A stretch of DNA of 64,000 nt from Azophilus sp963663395 (GTDB lineage: Bacteria > Pseudomonadota > Gammaproteobacteria > Pseudomonadales > Azotimanducaceae), in contig OY760226.1 of NCBI GenBank assembly GCA_963663395.1, forward strand, positions 5,332,001-5,396,000, written 5' to 3'. The position numbers were made by a program, and so were the translations under genes. The notes beneath the pieces were generated by a model, which was not told where the DNA came from, searched no databases, and saw only the letters and a list, made by a program, of their open reading frames with translations. Positions 50,417 through 59,365 of the stretch are shown piece after piece. How positions within the stretch are numbered: position 1 is the first letter of the stretch; each line of letters begins with the position of its first letter.

Positions 50417-51742
50417 CTAATCCGTTTCCGGCGAACTCTCCCGGCGCCTCTCTTCGGGCAACCGCAGCAACGAAAGCGCCGTCAGCGAGACGACGAACCC
50501 GCCGATCAGCACCGCGAAGGCCGGCAGGTAACTCCCGGTGGTTTCGTAGACATAGGTGGTGAACGGCATGCCGCCCAGCATGAACGGCGTGGTCAGCGGG
50601 CTCATTATTCCCATTACCCGCGCGAACGCTTCCCGCCCGAACATGGCGCTCAGCAGCACCGACCACATCGGCGACACCGCACCGTAGCCCAGCCCGAAGA
50701 CCACCGCCGACAGCGACAGCGCCAACTGCGTATTCACAACCATGATCAACCCCAGGCCAGCGATCTGGCAGCACAGGGAGATGCCCATGGTCAGGCGCTT
50801 GTTCAGGTGGTCTGACGCAATGCCGAACAGCGGCTTGGCGAGGGCGGCCGTAAAGGTGAGCACGGCCATCACCGACGCGGCCTGCATGGGCGAGAGGCCG
50901 TTGTCCGTCATGTGCGAGTGCAGCGCCAGCAGCGCGCCGCCGATACCCAGGAAGCTGGTGCCGATGATAAGCACCAGGTGCCAGATGCGCCGGTCGCGGA
51001 TTGCCCGGCCGAAGGTCCAGTAACGGGCGGAGGCCGGGTATTCCACCCCCGCCTCCGGTTCCCGATCCGTACCCGGCTCTGCATTGTCCGGCAACAGGCC
51101 CCGGTCTTCCGGGCGCTTGACCGCCAAGAACCAGATCAGCGGAGCGAACACCACGAACGAAACGATGCCGAAGGAGGTCACCGCCTCGCGCCAGCCGTAT
51201 TCCAGCACCATCCAGGACGTCACCGGTATCACCACGGTTCCGGACACCGAGATACCGAACCCCGCAATCCCGAACGCCATGCCGCGGCGCCGGTCGAACC
51301 AGTTGGCGAGCAGGGTATTGGACGGAATCGGTCCGGCAAACGCCATCGCGAAGCCCAGGACCAGGCCGAACGAAAGATATAGCTGCCAGATTCTCTGCAC
51401 CTGCCCCATGCCCACAAAGCCGAGCAGCAGACAGCCCGCTCCTGCGAGCATCAGCCCGCGAATCGAGCGCTCCGCCACGAGCTTGCCCACCCAGGGCCCC
51501 GCCAGGGCCGCCACCAGCGACTGGATCGAGAGGGCGAGCGAAATTTCGAACCGGTCCGCGTCCAGCGCTTCGGAGAGTGGTTTCAGCAGCGCGCCGAAGG
51601 CATAGAACAGCGTTCCCATGGTGAGGAACTGCGCGGCGAAGGAAAACCCGACGATGTTCCAGCCGAAGAAATACCCCGGCCGCCGGGGGGTTGCGGCTTG
51701 AGAAGACGGGGTGCTGTCTGGTGCCTGGGCCAAGCGGCCCAC
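50417..51742 (-). CDS. MFS transporter (monocarboxylate/oxalate-formate-like)
   Basis: 441 residues, 12 spans. FFGWNIVGFSFAAQFLTMGTLFYAFGALLKPLSEALDADRFEISLALS is like the start of MCT/OFA carriers; NWFDRRRGMAFGIAGFGISVSGTVVIPV is the family span-5 region. A ~30-residue hydrophilic loop divides the halves (GLLPDNAEPGTDREPEAGVEYPASARY). Likely an organic-anion exporter or importer. GTG start at 51742, uncertain. The PPOX gene upstream is 26 bases away. Confidence 0.82.
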   Translation of the reverse strand: MGRLAQAPDSTPSSQAATPRRPGYFFGWNIVGFSFAAQFLTMGTLFYAFGALLKPLSEALDADRFEISLALSIQSLVAALAGPWVGKLVAERSIRGLMLAGAGCLLLGFVGMGQVQRIWQLYLSFGLVLGFAMAFAGPIPSNTLLANWFDRRRGMAFGIAGFGISVSGTVVIPVTSWMVLEYGWREAVTSFGIVSFVVFAPLIWFLAVKRPEDRGLLPDNAEPGTDREPEAGVEYPASARYWTFGRAIRDRRIWHLVLIIGTSFLGIGGALLALHSHMTDNGLSPMQAASVMAVLTFTAALAKPLFGIASDHLNKRLTMGISLCCQIAGLGLIMVVNTQLALSLSAVVFGLGYGAVSPMWSVLLSAMFGREAFARVMGIMSPLTTPFMLGGMPFTTYVYETTGSYLPAFAVLIGGFVVSLTALSLLRLPEERRRESSPETD

Positions 51743-51767
51743 TATACAGGCCGCGGCCCGCCCGGGC

Positions 51768-52247
51768 TCACTCCTGCCAGCTGACCGCTTGGAACGACCC
51801 GTCCATCAGGGCTGTACCGGGCATGACGCGCAGCCGCCAGGGGTCGAGCTTCAATGCCGCGAAGGTGGGCGAGGCGGCGTTTTCCCAGCCCGGGATCATC
51901 GCCGGGTCGTATCCGACCGGCGCCGGGCCGTTGGCGAACAGGTCCCAGACCATCTTGCGCCGCTCGTCATCGAACACCCATTCGGCGCGGCATTCCGCCA
52001 CGCAGGTGTCCTGGGTGGGCGCCCAGTAGTTGCAGGAGAGGTAGGGGCTGGCTTCCAGGTGCGCGCGCTTGATGGGGGTCGCGCCGGTCGCGATCCAGCC
52101 TGTGAGCTTGCCGCCCTCCCATTGCCAGATCGGATGCAGCACGCGGGAGCGGGGGCGGCCTTTCGCATCGACCGTGGCGGCGGTGCACCAGACGATCTCG
52201 TGGGCCATCTTTACGAAGGTGGGAGCCACACTACTCAAAGCAGTCAT
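51768..52247 (-). CDS. PPOX-fold (pyridoxamine-phosphate-oxidase-like) protein
   Basis: 159 residues. VWCTAATVDAKGRPRSRVLHPIWQW is the FMN-phosphate binding strand pair of PPOX split barrels; HLEASPYLSCNYW and CVAECRAEWV follow, and LDPWRLRVMPG is the common last strand. It is not a full pyridoxal-phosphate enzyme. Cofactor FMN or F420 and substrate unknown. A second member of the family is at 18237-18860 but the two are not close. Confidence 0.75.
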   Translation of the reverse strand: MTALSSVAPTFVKMAHEIVWCTAATVDAKGRPRSRVLHPIWQWEGGKLTGWIATGATPIKRAHLEASPYLSCNYWAPTQDTCVAECRAEWVFDDERRKMVWDLFANGPAPVGYDPAMIPGWENAASPTFAALKLDPWRLRVMPGTALMDGSFQAVSWQE

Positions 52248-52301
52248 TTATCTTTCCCTTGATCAGATGGAACAATCGGGGGCACAGGGTAGCCTATTGA
52301 G

Positions 52302-53054
52302 TCAGCGGCGTGCATCGGTAAATTCGGTCAGCGTCCCTTCGACAAAATGACAACCCTTGCGCGCCCTTACGACCCGATGCCACCGGCGCAGCCGCCTCAG
52401 CGCCACGATGCACACCATCTCACGGTACAGCGGCGGCTCGAACACCCAGTAGGGTTTCGGGGGGTGGATGCCGTCCACATGGTCGTGTTGGTCCCTCGGT
52501 GAGGTTACCGGATGGATTGCAGGATCCAGCGAATCGGCCACCGTCGATCTTCCCAGAAAGGCGTACTCATGTAGGCCAAGATCATCGAGCACACTCCTGA
52601 GTTGTCCAATCGTCAGATGGCAGGGGTGGCCGTGCCAATCCGACCAGTAGAACTTCAGCCCCAGGTCCCTGAGCCGATCGTCGGCATCGAAATAGGGCCC
52701 CTGGATGAAAACGAAGTCTCGCGCCGTGCGGGCCGCGCTTGCCACGGCTTGGCCAACCTGGTCGATATCTGCGAGATGCTCCAGAAAGTGGCTGATCATC
52801 ACGAACCGTACCGAGTTCTCCGGCAACTCGAGATTCAGCACATCCGCTTCCAGGCAATCATAGCCCCGTTCCCGCATGCGCTTTATTTTTGCCGGGTCGT
52901 TGTCGATACCAAGACCATTCCTGCCGCCCAGGCGAGCCACCGCAAAGTCGATGCTGCCTCCTTTGGAGGCACCGAAATCGAGAAAGTCGTGCTTCGCCAC
53001 TTGCAACCCGGTTGCTCCAAAGCAAAATTGGCAGAGGCAGATGTTATATTGCAC
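52302..53054 (-). CDS. SAM-dependent methyltransferase (class I)
   Basis: 250 residues. Motif I DFLDFGASKGGSI binds SAM, GLGIDNDPAKIKRMRERGYDCLEADV covers motif II, and RFVMISHFLEHLADIDQVGQ is the later strand, as in glycan O-methyltransferases. Its place at the edge of a polysaccharide cluster suggests sugar methylation. GTG start at 53054 is uncertain; a later GTG near residue 19 sits just before motif I. The 89-bp repeat copy at 53080-53168 begins 26 bases upstream. Confidence 0.75.
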   Translation of the reverse strand: MQYNICLCQFCFGATGLQVAKHDFLDFGASKGGSIDFAVARLGGRNGLGIDNDPAKIKRMRERGYDCLEADVLNLELPENSVRFVMISHFLEHLADIDQVGQAVASAARTARDFVFIQGPYFDADDRLRDLGLKFYWSDWHGHPCHLTIGQLRSVLDDLGLHEYAFLGRSTVADSLDPAIHPVTSPRDQHDHVDGIHPPKPYWVFEPPLYREMVCIVALRRLRRWHRVVRARKGCHFVEGTLTEFTDARR

Positions 53055-53079
53055 TGGCGGGATGTAAATCGCGTTCAGA

Positions 53080-53168
53080 CCTCTTATTCGCGGATAAGGT
53101 TGCCGAATGAGTCAAGTTCGTACCCGGTCACTGTTGTCTCGTCGGGCTGGGGCACCGCCCCGTTAGTC
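53080..53168. repeat. Diverged third copy of the 89-bp repeat
   Basis: Aligns without gaps to the units at 11773-11950 with roughly 60-65 percent identity by eye; TTCGCGGA-AAGGTT, ACCCGGTC-CTG and TCGGGC are kept. It lies between the divergent methyltransferase and the giant glycosyltransferase genes, the same divergent setting as the tandem pair. Confidence 0.65.
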
Positions 53169-53195
53169 GGCATGCGCTGGTGAATTCGGCAGACC

Positions 53196-56100
53196 ATGGT
53201 GACCGCCGAAATCGGGGCTAACGAAAAAAACCCCGACCCATTGCGCGCCTGTGAACTAACCATCGACGCAAACCACCATCCCGTTCGGTCAGACACACAG
53301 TCCGGCGCGCTCACCGAGTTGAAATCACGAGTCGCCAGTCTGTCACGACTTGAACGGCAGTTGAGGAAGGATTTCGACGTCCTGCTCGGGTCCAGACGCT
53401 GGCGCATCGGCGACACGGTGTTCACGCTGGGAAACCGGATATTGATGCGGCGTACTCGAAACGCCATTCCTGACCGGTTGTCGGAAGCGCTCGCTCAGTT
53501 TCAGGCAAGCCGCCGAACGTTGCAGGCCTTGGCCAACCGTCTGCACGACTCGGTTCCCCCCTTGTTGGAGTCCACGGTCGACGAGCCTCGAACACCTGCT
53601 CCTTCGGGCTCGTTTCCCACGGATCGAAACGCAAGGCACGCCACCAGCCCGAAACAACGCGACCCGCGGTTCTTCCTGTACCAGAGACAACTGGAAGAAC
53701 TGGAGCATCATGTCGAGCGCCTTGTCACGCTGGGGGTGGCACTGCTCTCGTCAAAAAGGTGGCGATTCGGCGCCTGGCTGGCATCCGCTCCCCACAGACT
53801 GCTGCTGAGGCCACCGCCGTTGACAACCGCGGCATCGCTCTCGAGGCACATTCGATACTTCCGGCTCGACAAAGCGTCGGCACGGGCCGAACTCTCCGCT
53901 AACGTTCCAGAGCCCCTTTCCGAGGCAAGACCTCCCGCACCGACGAAGTCAGGGGAACGTTTCCCAACGGCGGCCTCGGTAGACATCGTCGTTTGCGTTC
54001 ACAACGCACTCGACGATGTTCAACGCTGTCTGCATTCGATCACGGCAAAAACGACCGCGGACTTTCGCCTGTTCGTAGTCAACGACGGCTCCGAGGAAGA
54101 AACAACGCGTTGGCTTCGCGGTTTCGCCGCCCGCGAGACAAGCATAGAGATCATCGAGACGCACGGGCCGCTCGGCTACACGCGAGCCGCAAACCGCGGG
54201 CTGCGGGCGGCTGGCGCCGAATTCGTGGTTCTATTGAACAGTGACACCGTCGTACCCCGCCTCTGGCTCGAAGCGTTGCTGGAGTGCATTACCAGCGACG
54301 AAGAGATCGGCATCGTCGGGCCCGTTTCCAATGCCGCCACATGGCAGTCCATACCGGAAACATTCGACGCGAAAGGCGGTTGGGCCGTCAACGGCCTGCC
54401 ACCGGGCTACAACGTAGACGAGTTCAGCGAACTCATCCGGCTCAAATCCACACGGGAGTTCCCACGCGTGGACTTTGTCAATGGCTTCTGTCTCATGATC
54501 AGCCGGGCGGTGATTGAACGAATCGGCTATCTTGACGACGAGTCATTTCCCCAAGGGTACGGGGAGGAGAACGACTATTGCCTGAGAGCCCGCCACGCCG
54601 GAATTGAACTTGCCATAGCCGATCATTGCTTTGTCTATCACGCCAAGTCCAAGAGCTTCGGAAGCGCCCGCGACAGCCTTGCTGCACAAGGAAGGAAAAC
54701 ACTCGAAGGCAAATACGGTGTTGAACGCATACGGCGCGGCACGGAACTACTGCGCAATTCGCCCGTCCTCGCCAATCTCCGGCGCGCCGTCGCGGATGGG
54801 GTCGCCATGGCCGGCGCATCGGAGATCAAGCGCCCCCGCGAACCGCACCGGGAGTCACGGCAGAACGGCGCCACGCCGGGCAACGTTCTGTTCATTCTGC
54901 CCGTCAAGGGCGGCAGCGGCGGCGCCAACTCCGTCATTCAGGAAGTGGCGGGCATGAACGACCTTGGCATTGACGCAAGAGTTGCCACGCAGGAGCGATA
55001 CCGGGAAAGGTTCCGCCATTTGTATCGGGAACATTACGACGCCGGAAACCTGTTCCTGTTCTTCGACTCCGACGCCGACCTGATGGCCGCGAGCGAGCCA
55101 TTCGACATCATCGTCGCCACGCTCTGGTCCACCCCCGCACAGATCCTGCCAATCGCGCGGCGCTGGCCGAGGAAGGTATACATCTATTACGTTCAGGACT
55201 ATGAGCCCTGGTTCTTCCCGCACGACCCGGATCTCCAATCCGAGGCGGCCGAGTCTTACACCCTTCTGGCGGATATGGCTCTGATGGCGAAAACCGATTG
55301 GATCTGTCGCACGGTTCGCGAGCGACACGGCAGGGAAGTTTATCGTGTCGCCCCGAGCCTCGATCACCGGGTGTTTTTCGCAGAAGCCCCGCAGAGAAAG
55401 CGTACTGAAGGCGTCACGATTGCAGCGATGATCCGTCCTTCAACCCCTCGCCGCGCCCCGATACGAACACTGCAGGTACTCCGTGAGGCAGCTACACGTA
55501 AAGTAGCGTCTGCGCGCGCGACGACCCCTGAGCGCGACGAAGCGCACGCGCGCGACGAAGCGCACGCGCGTATTGTCATCTTCGGCTGCGAACCACCGGA
55601 CCTCCGCGCCCATCTGAAGAGCCACGCTCCAGGCTTTCGCCTTGACTTCCCTGTCGAAAACCGCGGCCTCCTGACTCGAAATCAGGTTGCGGACCTTTTG
55701 CGTGAAACGGACATTTTCCTCGATCTTTCCGATTATCAGGCATTCGGGCGTACCGGCCTGGAGGCGATGGCCTGTGGCTGCGCGACGGTATTGACGGCTC
55801 ATGGCGGATCGTACGAATACGCACTTGACGGGGAAAACTGCCTACTGGTCGATGTGACTTTTTCCGAAGAGATCGTCGCGGCCGTCAACCGGCTGATCGA
55901 CGACCGCGAATTGCGCAAACGAATTCAGTCGAACGCCATCGATACGGCAGCCGGATTCAGTGTATTGCGGGCCAGTCTATCGGAGCTGTCGGTTTTCCGG
56001 CTGGTTTCCTCGCTGCGGCGGCGCGGGCGGCAGGTGGCTGCAACATCCTACCGGCGCGCAGTAGAACCGGTTGTCACGGGACCGGCCCCGGTTTCGCTCA

Positions 56101-57092
56101 GCGTCCTGGCGCCATCCGGCGCAACAGCCGTACGGCGACCCTTCTCCGGGATAGAAGCCCGTATTCTGCGGCCCCTGCGCCACACAAGCCTGCGCAACCG
56201 GCTAAGGGTGCGGGAGTCCGTTTCGCTGAAATCGCTCGGCGAACAACAGCCCGACATCTGTGTCGTAGCCGCCGAGTCCATCGAGGAGACATCGATGGCT
56301 CGAGAGATAGTGAAGCTGTGCCGGGAATCGGGTGTAAGGTTGATTTACGAAACTGACGAGCGACCCGGTGCCCGTGCCAACGCGGAAGAGGCGGTACGCC
56401 TCCTCGCCACGGCCGCCGACAGGGTAATCGTCTCATCCGGGAGCCTGCTCAAACCCTATTCCGATTTGAATTCGGCGGTGAGGGTTCTCCCTGCCGCAAT
56501 CGACGAAGAACTGTGGTTGGAAAGATCGATTCCGGAGGAGCGCCTGTTGGGCGAGCGGCGCTCGCCGAATGCAATCACGCTTGTCTCTCTCTCCGGCAGC
56601 GTCGGACTCGCACAGGTCGTCAGGCGATGGCCTGAGACTCCGGACATGGCCCGAAAGGCGGTTTCACTACAGGTCTTCGGTAGCTTCGACGGCGCCCCGG
56701 GTACCGATTGGGAAATCTTGCCTGATCTCGAGGGCGATCTTGAAGATTCCGTCAGCCGGCTACGCGCCGCCAATTGCTGGGACATCGCATTGTTGCCCGC
56801 CGACCGGAATTCCCCGGATGCCGATCTCCAGTTTCTCGGTTACGCAGCGCTGGGACTCACCATCCTGTGCTCCGACCAGGGGCCTCACATGCAATTCGCC
56901 CGCCACGAAGAGAACGCAATCGTCGTTGGAAACAGTCCGTCTGATTGGCATGCCGCCATCATCCGGTCAATCGACGACGCCGATATCCGGGAAGCCCTGA
57001 GTGCGCGAGCGCTATACGACGTGGATACCAGGCACAGTCTGAAACGGCGCGCGCTGGATTTTCATGAAGCTTACTGTGCAGGTCACGCGTAA
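53196..57092 (+). CDS. Giant multidomain glycosyltransferase (GT2 plus GT4, with a third GT4-like region)
   Basis: 1298 residues. N-terminus: two related units LLGSRRWRIGDTVFTLGNRILMR (about 63-85) and LLSSKRWRFGAWLASAPHRLLLR (about 183-205), the RWR motif common in large polysaccharide GTs. Residues ~261-500: GT2 (DIVVCVHNALDDVQRCLHSI, NSD metal motif at 348-350, GYGEENDYCLRA). Residues ~562-935: GT4 (FILPVKGGSGGANSV, YYVQDYEPWF, FGRTGLEAMACGCATVLTAHGG) with a small DEAHAR duplication at 781-792. From ~965 to the end: a further Rossmann/GT4-like region (PDICVVAAESIEETSMAREI, LRAANCWDIALLPADRNSPDADLQFLGYAALG). Likely assembles several glycosidic bonds of the exported polymer. It runs opposite to the rest of the export genes. 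Confidence 0.82.
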   Translation: MVTAEIGANEKNPDPLRACELTIDANHHPVRSDTQSGALTELKSRVASLSRLERQLRKDFDVLLGSRRWRIGDTVFTLGNRILMRRTRNAIPDRLSEALAQFQASRRTLQALANRLHDSVPPLLESTVDEPRTPAPSGSFPTDRNARHATSPKQRDPRFFLYQRQLEELEHHVERLVTLGVALLSSKRWRFGAWLASAPHRLLLRPPPLTTAASLSRHIRYFRLDKASARAELSANVPEPLSEARPPAPTKSGERFPTAASVDIVVCVHNALDDVQRCLHSITAKTTADFRLFVVNDGSEEETTRWLRGFAARETSIEIIETHGPLGYTRAANRGLRAAGAEFVVLLNSDTVVPRLWLEALLECITSDEEIGIVGPVSNAATWQSIPETFDAKGGWAVNGLPPGYNVDEFSELIRLKSTREFPRVDFVNGFCLMISRAVIERIGYLDDESFPQGYGEENDYCLRARHAGIELAIADHCFVYHAKSKSFGSARDSLAAQGRKTLEGKYGVERIRRGTELLRNSPVLANLRRAVADGVAMAGASEIKRPREPHRESRQNGATPGNVLFILPVKGGSGGANSVIQEVAGMNDLGIDARVATQERYRERFRHLYREHYDAGNLFLFFDSDADLMAASEPFDIIVATLWSTPAQILPIARRWPRKVYIYYVQDYEPWFFPHDPDLQSEAAESYTLLADMALMAKTDWICRTVRERHGREVYRVAPSLDHRVFFAEAPQRKRTEGVTIAAMIRPSTPRRAPIRTLQVLREAATRKVASARATTPERDEAHARDEAHARIVIFGCEPPDLRAHLKSHAPGFRLDFPVENRGLLTRNQVADLLRETDIFLDLSDYQAFGRTGLEAMACGCATVLTAHGGSYEYALDGENCLLVDVTFSEEIVAAVNRLIDDRELRKRIQSNAIDTAAGFSVLRASLSELSVFRLVSSLRRRGRQVAATSYRRAVEPVVTGPAPVSLSVLAPSGATAVRRPFSGIEARILRPLRHTSLRNRLRVRESVSLKSLGEQQPDICVVAAESIEETSMAREIVKLCRESGVRLIYETDERPGARANAEEAVRLLATAADRVIVSSGSLLKPYSDLNSAVRVLPAAIDEELWLERSIPEERLLGERRSPNAITLVSLSGSVGLAQVVRRWPETPDMARKAVSLQVFGSFDGAPGTDWEILPDLEGDLEDSVSRLRAANCWDIALLPADRNSPDADLQFLGYAALGLTILCSDQGPHMQFARHEENAIVVGNSPSDWHAAIIRSIDDADIREALSARALYDVDTRHSLKRRALDFHEAYCAGHA

Positions 57093-57116
57093 TGCGGCTG
57101 TGCGTTTCCATCAACA

Positions 57117-58571
57117 TCACAGACAGTTGGCAATCAACTTCAAGTACTTCTCGTAATCAGCATGCCGCTCGACATACTCACGCACTTCCTCGGAAACGAC
57201 GCGTGACCTTCGCGCCCTGTCGCTCGCTTTCCAAAGGAAGTGCTTCGAGTTCCTGTTCCATGGGTTATCCAATTCGAGTGTCTTTCCAAGTTCCCGCAAT
57301 ACCGCATGCCGACGTGAATCGAACGTTCGTTCATAGGAAACGCATATGAGGTCCTGACGCAGTATCCGCCTGCCCTTCAGCGCGTACGCCAGCGACCGGT
57401 TCCATTCCTCCACCGCCTGCACGTAACCCCGGTGTTCAGGCCACCCGTCATCGGCATCGGCGGCCCGGGACTCCCACGATGCGGCCACCAGCATCGGGTC
57501 GCGAACGATGAATATCACCTTGCAGTGCGGAAAGGTCTCGCCAAGGAATCTGAACCTTTTGTACAACCCCGGGATCTTGTCCCCGACATACATCGCCGAG
57601 TCGAACTTCGGTCGCATTCTCTGAAAGTCGTTGACGTAGGTATTGTTGAAGTCGATGTTGGTGTCTCCGGGTTCGTACGAGAAAAACCGCTCCCTGGTAA
57701 ACAACGAGGCGTAGTCTATTTCGTCCTGAGCCCCCAACAGCCGATACTTGAATCGTTCGATACCCACGACAATGTCAGGATGGGTATTCAGGAGCCGGGC
57801 CAAAGCTGTAGTACCCGAACGTGCCGCGCCGCAAACGAACAACACCCGCCGCTGTTCCGGATCGCGCGGAGGTTCCCGGGTTTCCTCAACCTGAGCGGAT
57901 GAAAGCGCGAGTTTGTATGACTCGATTACCAATTCGGCTGGCCCATCGTCCCTCACGCGACCCTTGTCGATCCAGATGACCCGATCGCACAGCCGGCTCA
58001 CGAACGACAGGTTGTGAGAAGCGACCACAACCGTACCTTCCCCCTCCATGAGATCGAAAATCGCGGCGCGGGATTGCGCCCTGAATTCCTGGTCGCCCAC
58101 CGACAGCACTTCATCGATCAGCATCAGGTCCGGCTGCATGCGTATCGCCGTCCAGAAGCAAAGGCGCGCGCGCATGCCGCTCGAATAGGTGGACACGCGC
58201 CGATGAATTGCTTCGCCCAGGCCGGTCATGGCCGTGACCTCCGGAACTCGCGCAATCGCCTGGCTTCTACTCAACCCTACCAGCATCCCATGCATGACGA
58301 TATTTCGAGCCCCGGACAACTCCGGATCGAACCCCGCACTCAACGACAGCAGCGAAACGGACATCCCTTCGTCGTTGCAGGTTCCGGCGTCCGGCTTCAC
58401 CACACCTGCCATAACGCGGAGAAGTGTGGATTTACCCGCACCGTTCGACCCGATGACCCCCACCTTTTCGCCCTTGCTTACTGCAATGGATACCTCCGAG
58501 AGCGCGGTCACTCCCTGCGATCCCATCCGTGCGCGTTCGCGGTATTTGACGTTTACGTTTTCGAGCTGCAT
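57117..58571 (-). CDS. Polysaccharide export ABC ATPase fused to a sulfotransferase
   Basis: 484 residues. Residues 1-~220 are a Wzt/KpsT-type ATPase: Walker A GSNGAGKST (41-49), signature YSSGM (129-133), Walker B LMLIDEVLSVGD (149-160), switch ASHNLSFVSRLCD. After a linker (~221-240) comes a sulfotransferase domain: the PAPS 5'-phosphosulfate loop FVCGAARSGTTALARLLNTHP (245-265) and the 3'-phosphate strand IFIVRDPMLVAASWESR (353-369). Classical O-antigen Wzt proteins often carry a C-terminal carbohydrate-binding domain at this position; here an enzyme takes its place. It overlaps the permease stop by one base (TGATG), fixing the ATG at 58571. It probably powers export and sulfates the polymer in the cytosol. 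Confidence 0.88.
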   Translation of the reverse strand: MQLENVNVKYRERARMGSQGVTALSEVSIAVSKGEKVGVIGSNGAGKSTLLRVMAGVVKPDAGTCNDEGMSVSLLSLSAGFDPELSGARNIVMHGMLVGLSRSQAIARVPEVTAMTGLGEAIHRRVSTYSSGMRARLCFWTAIRMQPDLMLIDEVLSVGDQEFRAQSRAAIFDLMEGEGTVVVASHNLSFVSRLCDRVIWIDKGRVRDDGPAELVIESYKLALSSAQVEETREPPRDPEQRRVLFVCGAARSGTTALARLLNTHPDIVVGIERFKYRLLGAQDEIDYASLFTRERFFSYEPGDTNIDFNNTYVNDFQRMRPKFDSAMYVGDKIPGLYKRFRFLGETFPHCKVIFIVRDPMLVAASWESRAADADDGWPEHRGYVQAVEEWNRSLAYALKGRRILRQDLICVSYERTFDSRRHAVLRELGKTLELDNPWNRNSKHFLWKASDRARRSRVVSEEVREYVERHADYEKYLKLIANCL

Positions 58572-59359
58572 CAGGCGATAATCCTGCGCGTGAGCACTTC
58601 GTCCCAACGCCGGTACGCCGCCTCGATGACGACAAGCCATATCAGGCAGCCCACCGCCAGCCAGCCCCACCAGACAAGGTCCGGAGAAACGCCGTCAAGC
58701 AGAACCAGGCGATACTGTTCGAGGGCCACGGCCATCGGATTCAGTCTGAACCAGAATTGAGCCGATTCCGGAAATGCACTTATGTCGAAGAAAATGCCCG
58801 AACAGAACATCATGAGTTGCAACCCGGATGCCACAATGAACCTGAGATCGGGCAACATGGCACACAGAAGTGCGACAGTAACGGCACAGGCAACGATGAA
58901 CAGCAGTTGGACGAACAGCAGTAACGGCAAGGCCAGCCAGGATGCGCTTATGCCATAAGAGGGCACCAGTATCAGGAAGAGAACCATGAGAACAAAAACC
59001 TGTTTGTAGGTTCCCGAAATCACACTGATCAATGGAAAAAGAACTTTCGGCAGTTTCATTTGCGAGATCAGGGACTTTGCCGCCGGAAGACTTTGCGTTG
59101 CGCCGCCGACGCACTTCGCGAACCAGAGCCACATGGTGACCCCAACCACGAGAAAATAGATGAAATCCGGGCCGCGGGGCCTCAGGTACTTGAATACGAA
59201 ATAAAAAGTGACCGTCATCAGCAACGGTTCCAGGAACCACCACAACCAGCCGAGGTAATACCGCGACGCCTCGGCGGCCAGGTTCAGGTAGCCCCGGTAA
59301 CAGGCGTAGCGCCAGTACCGGGGCTCGATCAATATCAAGCTGCTCGATGTCGGTTGCAT
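58571..59359 (-). CDS. Polysaccharide export ABC permease (Wzm/KpsM type)
   Basis: 262 residues, ABC-2 membrane subunit with six spans. RYWRYACYRGYLNLAAEASRYYLGWLWWFLEPLLMTVTFYFVF is typical of Wzm starts, and FCSGIFFDISAFPESAQFWFRLNPMAVALEQYR is the conserved C-terminal part. It transports the finished lipid-linked or acceptor-linked polymer across the inner membrane with the fused ATPase. Seven bases after the upstream glycosyltransferase stop, in an operon transcribed leftward from beyond 64 kb. Confidence 0.9.
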   Translation of the reverse strand: MQPTSSSLILIEPRYWRYACYRGYLNLAAEASRYYLGWLWWFLEPLLMTVTFYFVFKYLRPRGPDFIYFLVVGVTMWLWFAKCVGGATQSLPAAKSLISQMKLPKVLFPLISVISGTYKQVFVLMVLFLILVPSYGISASWLALPLLLFVQLLFIVACAVTVALLCAMLPDLRFIVASGLQLMMFCSGIFFDISAFPESAQFWFRLNPMAVALEQYRLVLLDGVSPDLVWWGWLAVGCLIWLVVIEAAYRRWDEVLTRRIIA

Positions 59360-59365
59360 GGGCTT

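Noticed and set aside
53422..53634. Short minus-strand frames opposite the giant glycosyltransferase
   Set aside because: Antisense shadows without start sites or domains.
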